Source of the DNA: Psoroptes ovis | Taxonomy: Eukaryota; Arthropoda; Arachnida; Sarcoptiformes; Psoroptidae | DNA: 64,000 nt | Direction: 5' to 3' | Assembly: GCA_002943765.1 (NCBI GenBank) | Contig: PQWQ01000004.1 | Location: 1,240,001 to 1,304,000, forward strand | Shown here: piece by piece, positions 62,291 to 64,000 of the stretch | Position numbering within the stretch: position 1 is the first letter of the stretch | Layout: each line of letters starts with the position of its first letter | Translations under genes and position numbers: made by a program | Notes under the pieces: generated by a model | Database searches by the model: none | What the model was told of the DNA's origin: nothing | The model's input: only the letters and a program-made list of their open reading frames with translations

Positions 62291-63630
62291 GTCAAAATCG
62301 ATGATTGAAAATTGTTTTTTTCTATTTTTTTTTCTTTGATTCGAAGAAAAACAATTTCACACTTTTCTCGAGCTAAAAATGGTGGAGAAATTTTGGGGTG
62401 GTCAAGATGGGGATGATAGGGTGTTCGTGGTGATATTGGCTGCCCGAGAATCAAATTTTTTTCCGAAGCAAAACAACTCAAAGTGCTTGGAAATCATCTC
62501 GGATGAAAATAACCGAATGTATAGCCTTGGAAAACGGTGAAAACCAAAAGCAAATGAGAGCAAAGTAAAGCAAGGAAAACCCCTAAATGTACGAATGATA
62601 AAGTAACACCGAGTGATGATGATCACGAATTATTATTATTATTATTTGTAGTTTTCATCCATCTAAAATACAATACAACACAATACAAAATCAATAAATA
62701 ATAATAATTGATAAAATTTAATAATCGACAATGTAACACTGTGTATGTATGGGTCTGGATATTTTGATAGGTTTTGGTGGTGGTGCTGGCCATGGCCATT
62801 GACCAATTTCGATGAAATTTTTTTTTTACAAAGAAATTCATTGCAGTGAAGCCAACATTGAGGGCACCTCAGACATACCTCATTTGGTTGATGTGCTGGG
62901 GCATTTTTCTCGCTTGTATTTATGAATTTGTATTGACAAGTATTGAATATTTGATGAGTTTTCGATTTTGTTTTTGAGAATTTCTCTGCTCACATTTTGA
63001 CTGGCGAATTTCTCGAGTTGTAAAAGCGGAACTCGTCATTAATAAATGATTTCTGTCTGAAAAATTGATAAGTATGATTATTCATGATTTCAGACTGAAT
63101 GAAAAAAACTTTTTATTTAAAATTGAGCATCCGAAATCCCATGCGGATTGCTTTCGAAAAAAAAGGATAGTTTTAAAAGGTCTGAGAGTTTGAAAATGTA
63201 ATTTTTAATTATTATTTGTCTGATGATGATGATGATGATCTAATCGAATCAAGTCAAATGAATAAATTATGAATTATTTTGAACAATGAATTGATTGATT
63301 GATTGACTGATTCATTCAATGATTCATTCATTCATTGAATCAATGATTTATCAAGTTAACAGAGCTCAGAATTTCACATATTCTCACAATCGAATAAACA
63401 AAAGTTTCTCGGGCAGACTTGAACTTTTTTCGTCGTTGTTTTGAACTAAAAACAGATCAAATCTGTATGTATTTTTTAGTGGTATTTTTGAATTATTTAC
63501 ATTCAAAGAAAAATTTGTTAATGTTTCGTTGTCTTGTTGTTGTTGTTTCGATGTTGTTCGGCTGTTGAAATATTAACACACAAATATTTGTTTCCTTGTC
63601 ATAATGATACATAAACATTGTAAACTCATC

Positions 63631-63715
63631 ATTGAGTCTGTCCGAAAAGTCGGCCATCAAATCACCAGCAAATTTCAGCTGAAAATTGGCAAAAACTTTT
63701 CGGACAAATCCTGAA
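63631..63715. mobile_element. Diverged palindromic MITE relative
   Basis: TGAGTCTGTCCGAAAAGT and ...ACTTTTCGGACAAATCCT tips are recognisable. The outer ends and TA flanks are lost. The centre GGCCATCAAATCACC matches none of the other cores. Confidence 0.6.
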
Positions 63716-64000
63716 TACAATCCAATACAACAATTTATTTATTTTTTCTTGGAAAAACAAGAAATTTTCCCTCATTTTTTCCTTTGAATCGATTTTATTT
63801 ATTTGAAAAATTTTTTTTTCTTATGCATTTTTCATCATGTTTATTTTTGAAATGCCATGGAACATTTAAAAATTTTGAATCATTGATTTCAAATTTGTTT
63901 CTAAAATTTTTCTTTGAAAAATTTTTCCATTAAAAATTTTCCATCTCCCCAAATCGATTTAAAAGTCATAGATTTTTCACGATTCATTTTCCACGAGATT

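Larger units (their letters stand above)
56204..64000. other. Gene-poor AT-rich region, right end
   Basis: Holds MITEs at 57614, 58051, 58852, 60440, 61073, 61476 and 63631, CpG-containing CGN/CGT repeats at 58485-58825, (CA)n at 61805-61883, (TAA)n at 62072-62100 and 62186-62211, and (GT)n at 62257-62290. A 63-codon frame at 56926-57117 has somewhat protein-like composition but no other support. It may all be intron of the gene beginning at 48601. Confidence 0.45.

Noticed and set aside
609..63715. Palindromic elements as rho-independent terminators or a CRISPR-like array
   Set aside because: They are widely and irregularly spaced, flanked by TA duplications, lack spacers and lie in eukaryotic DNA.
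1..64000. tRNA, rRNA or other structural RNA genes
   Set aside because: I saw no A/B box pair with a cloverleaf and no rRNA-like GC-rich conserved block. A covariance-model scan would be needed to exclude a tRNA with certainty.

Overview
The window looks like nuclear DNA of a small, AT-rich animal genome. It has poly-Asn/poly-Ser microsatellite codons, introns of about 65 bp with GT..AG borders, a Ty3/Gypsy element with a tRNA-Trp-type primer site and many tiny mariner-like hairpin elements. I would guess an acariform (astigmatid) mite, but no conserved host gene in the window proves this. Most of the 64 kb is non-coding.

Layout. At the left, 1486-2134 (minus) is a low-complexity first coding exon of a gene running leftward out of the window. 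At 5744-10381 is a complete DNA transposon with 358-bp inverted repeats that match wherever I compared them. It carries a three-exon DDE transposase (HTH, DDE_Tnp_4-like core, SWIM zinc finger; 776 aa after splicing) and an unrecognised set of accessory ORFs. From about 10.4 to 48.6 kb I see no convincing gene, only microsatellites, a 5'-truncated LINE tail with a 19-bp target duplication, two notable hairpins and many roughly 80-bp palindromic elements. At 48601-50413 (plus) is a second low-complexity exon holding three copies of a 186-bp tandem repeat. It ends in a phase-1 donor after ...VRI-G, much as the left exon ends after ...AKI-G. At 51403-56203 (minus) lies an intact, young Gypsy retrotransposon of CsRn1 type: identical 276-bp LTRs, AATC target duplication, gag, -1 frame pol, PBS and PPT. 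It sits inside the presumed first intron of the right-hand gene. The rest (56.2-64 kb) holds more palindromic elements and a long (CA)n tract.

How it fits together. The two host exons point away from each other across about 46 kb and have similar ends. They could be first exons of paralogous secreted or membrane-receptor genes; an ANF-receptor/iGluR-type N-terminus is a guess. The DNA transposon and the Gypsy element each look recently active. The 24 hairpin elements form four core types, 80-82 bp for most copies, inserted at TA. They are the most pervasive unexplained structure in the window.
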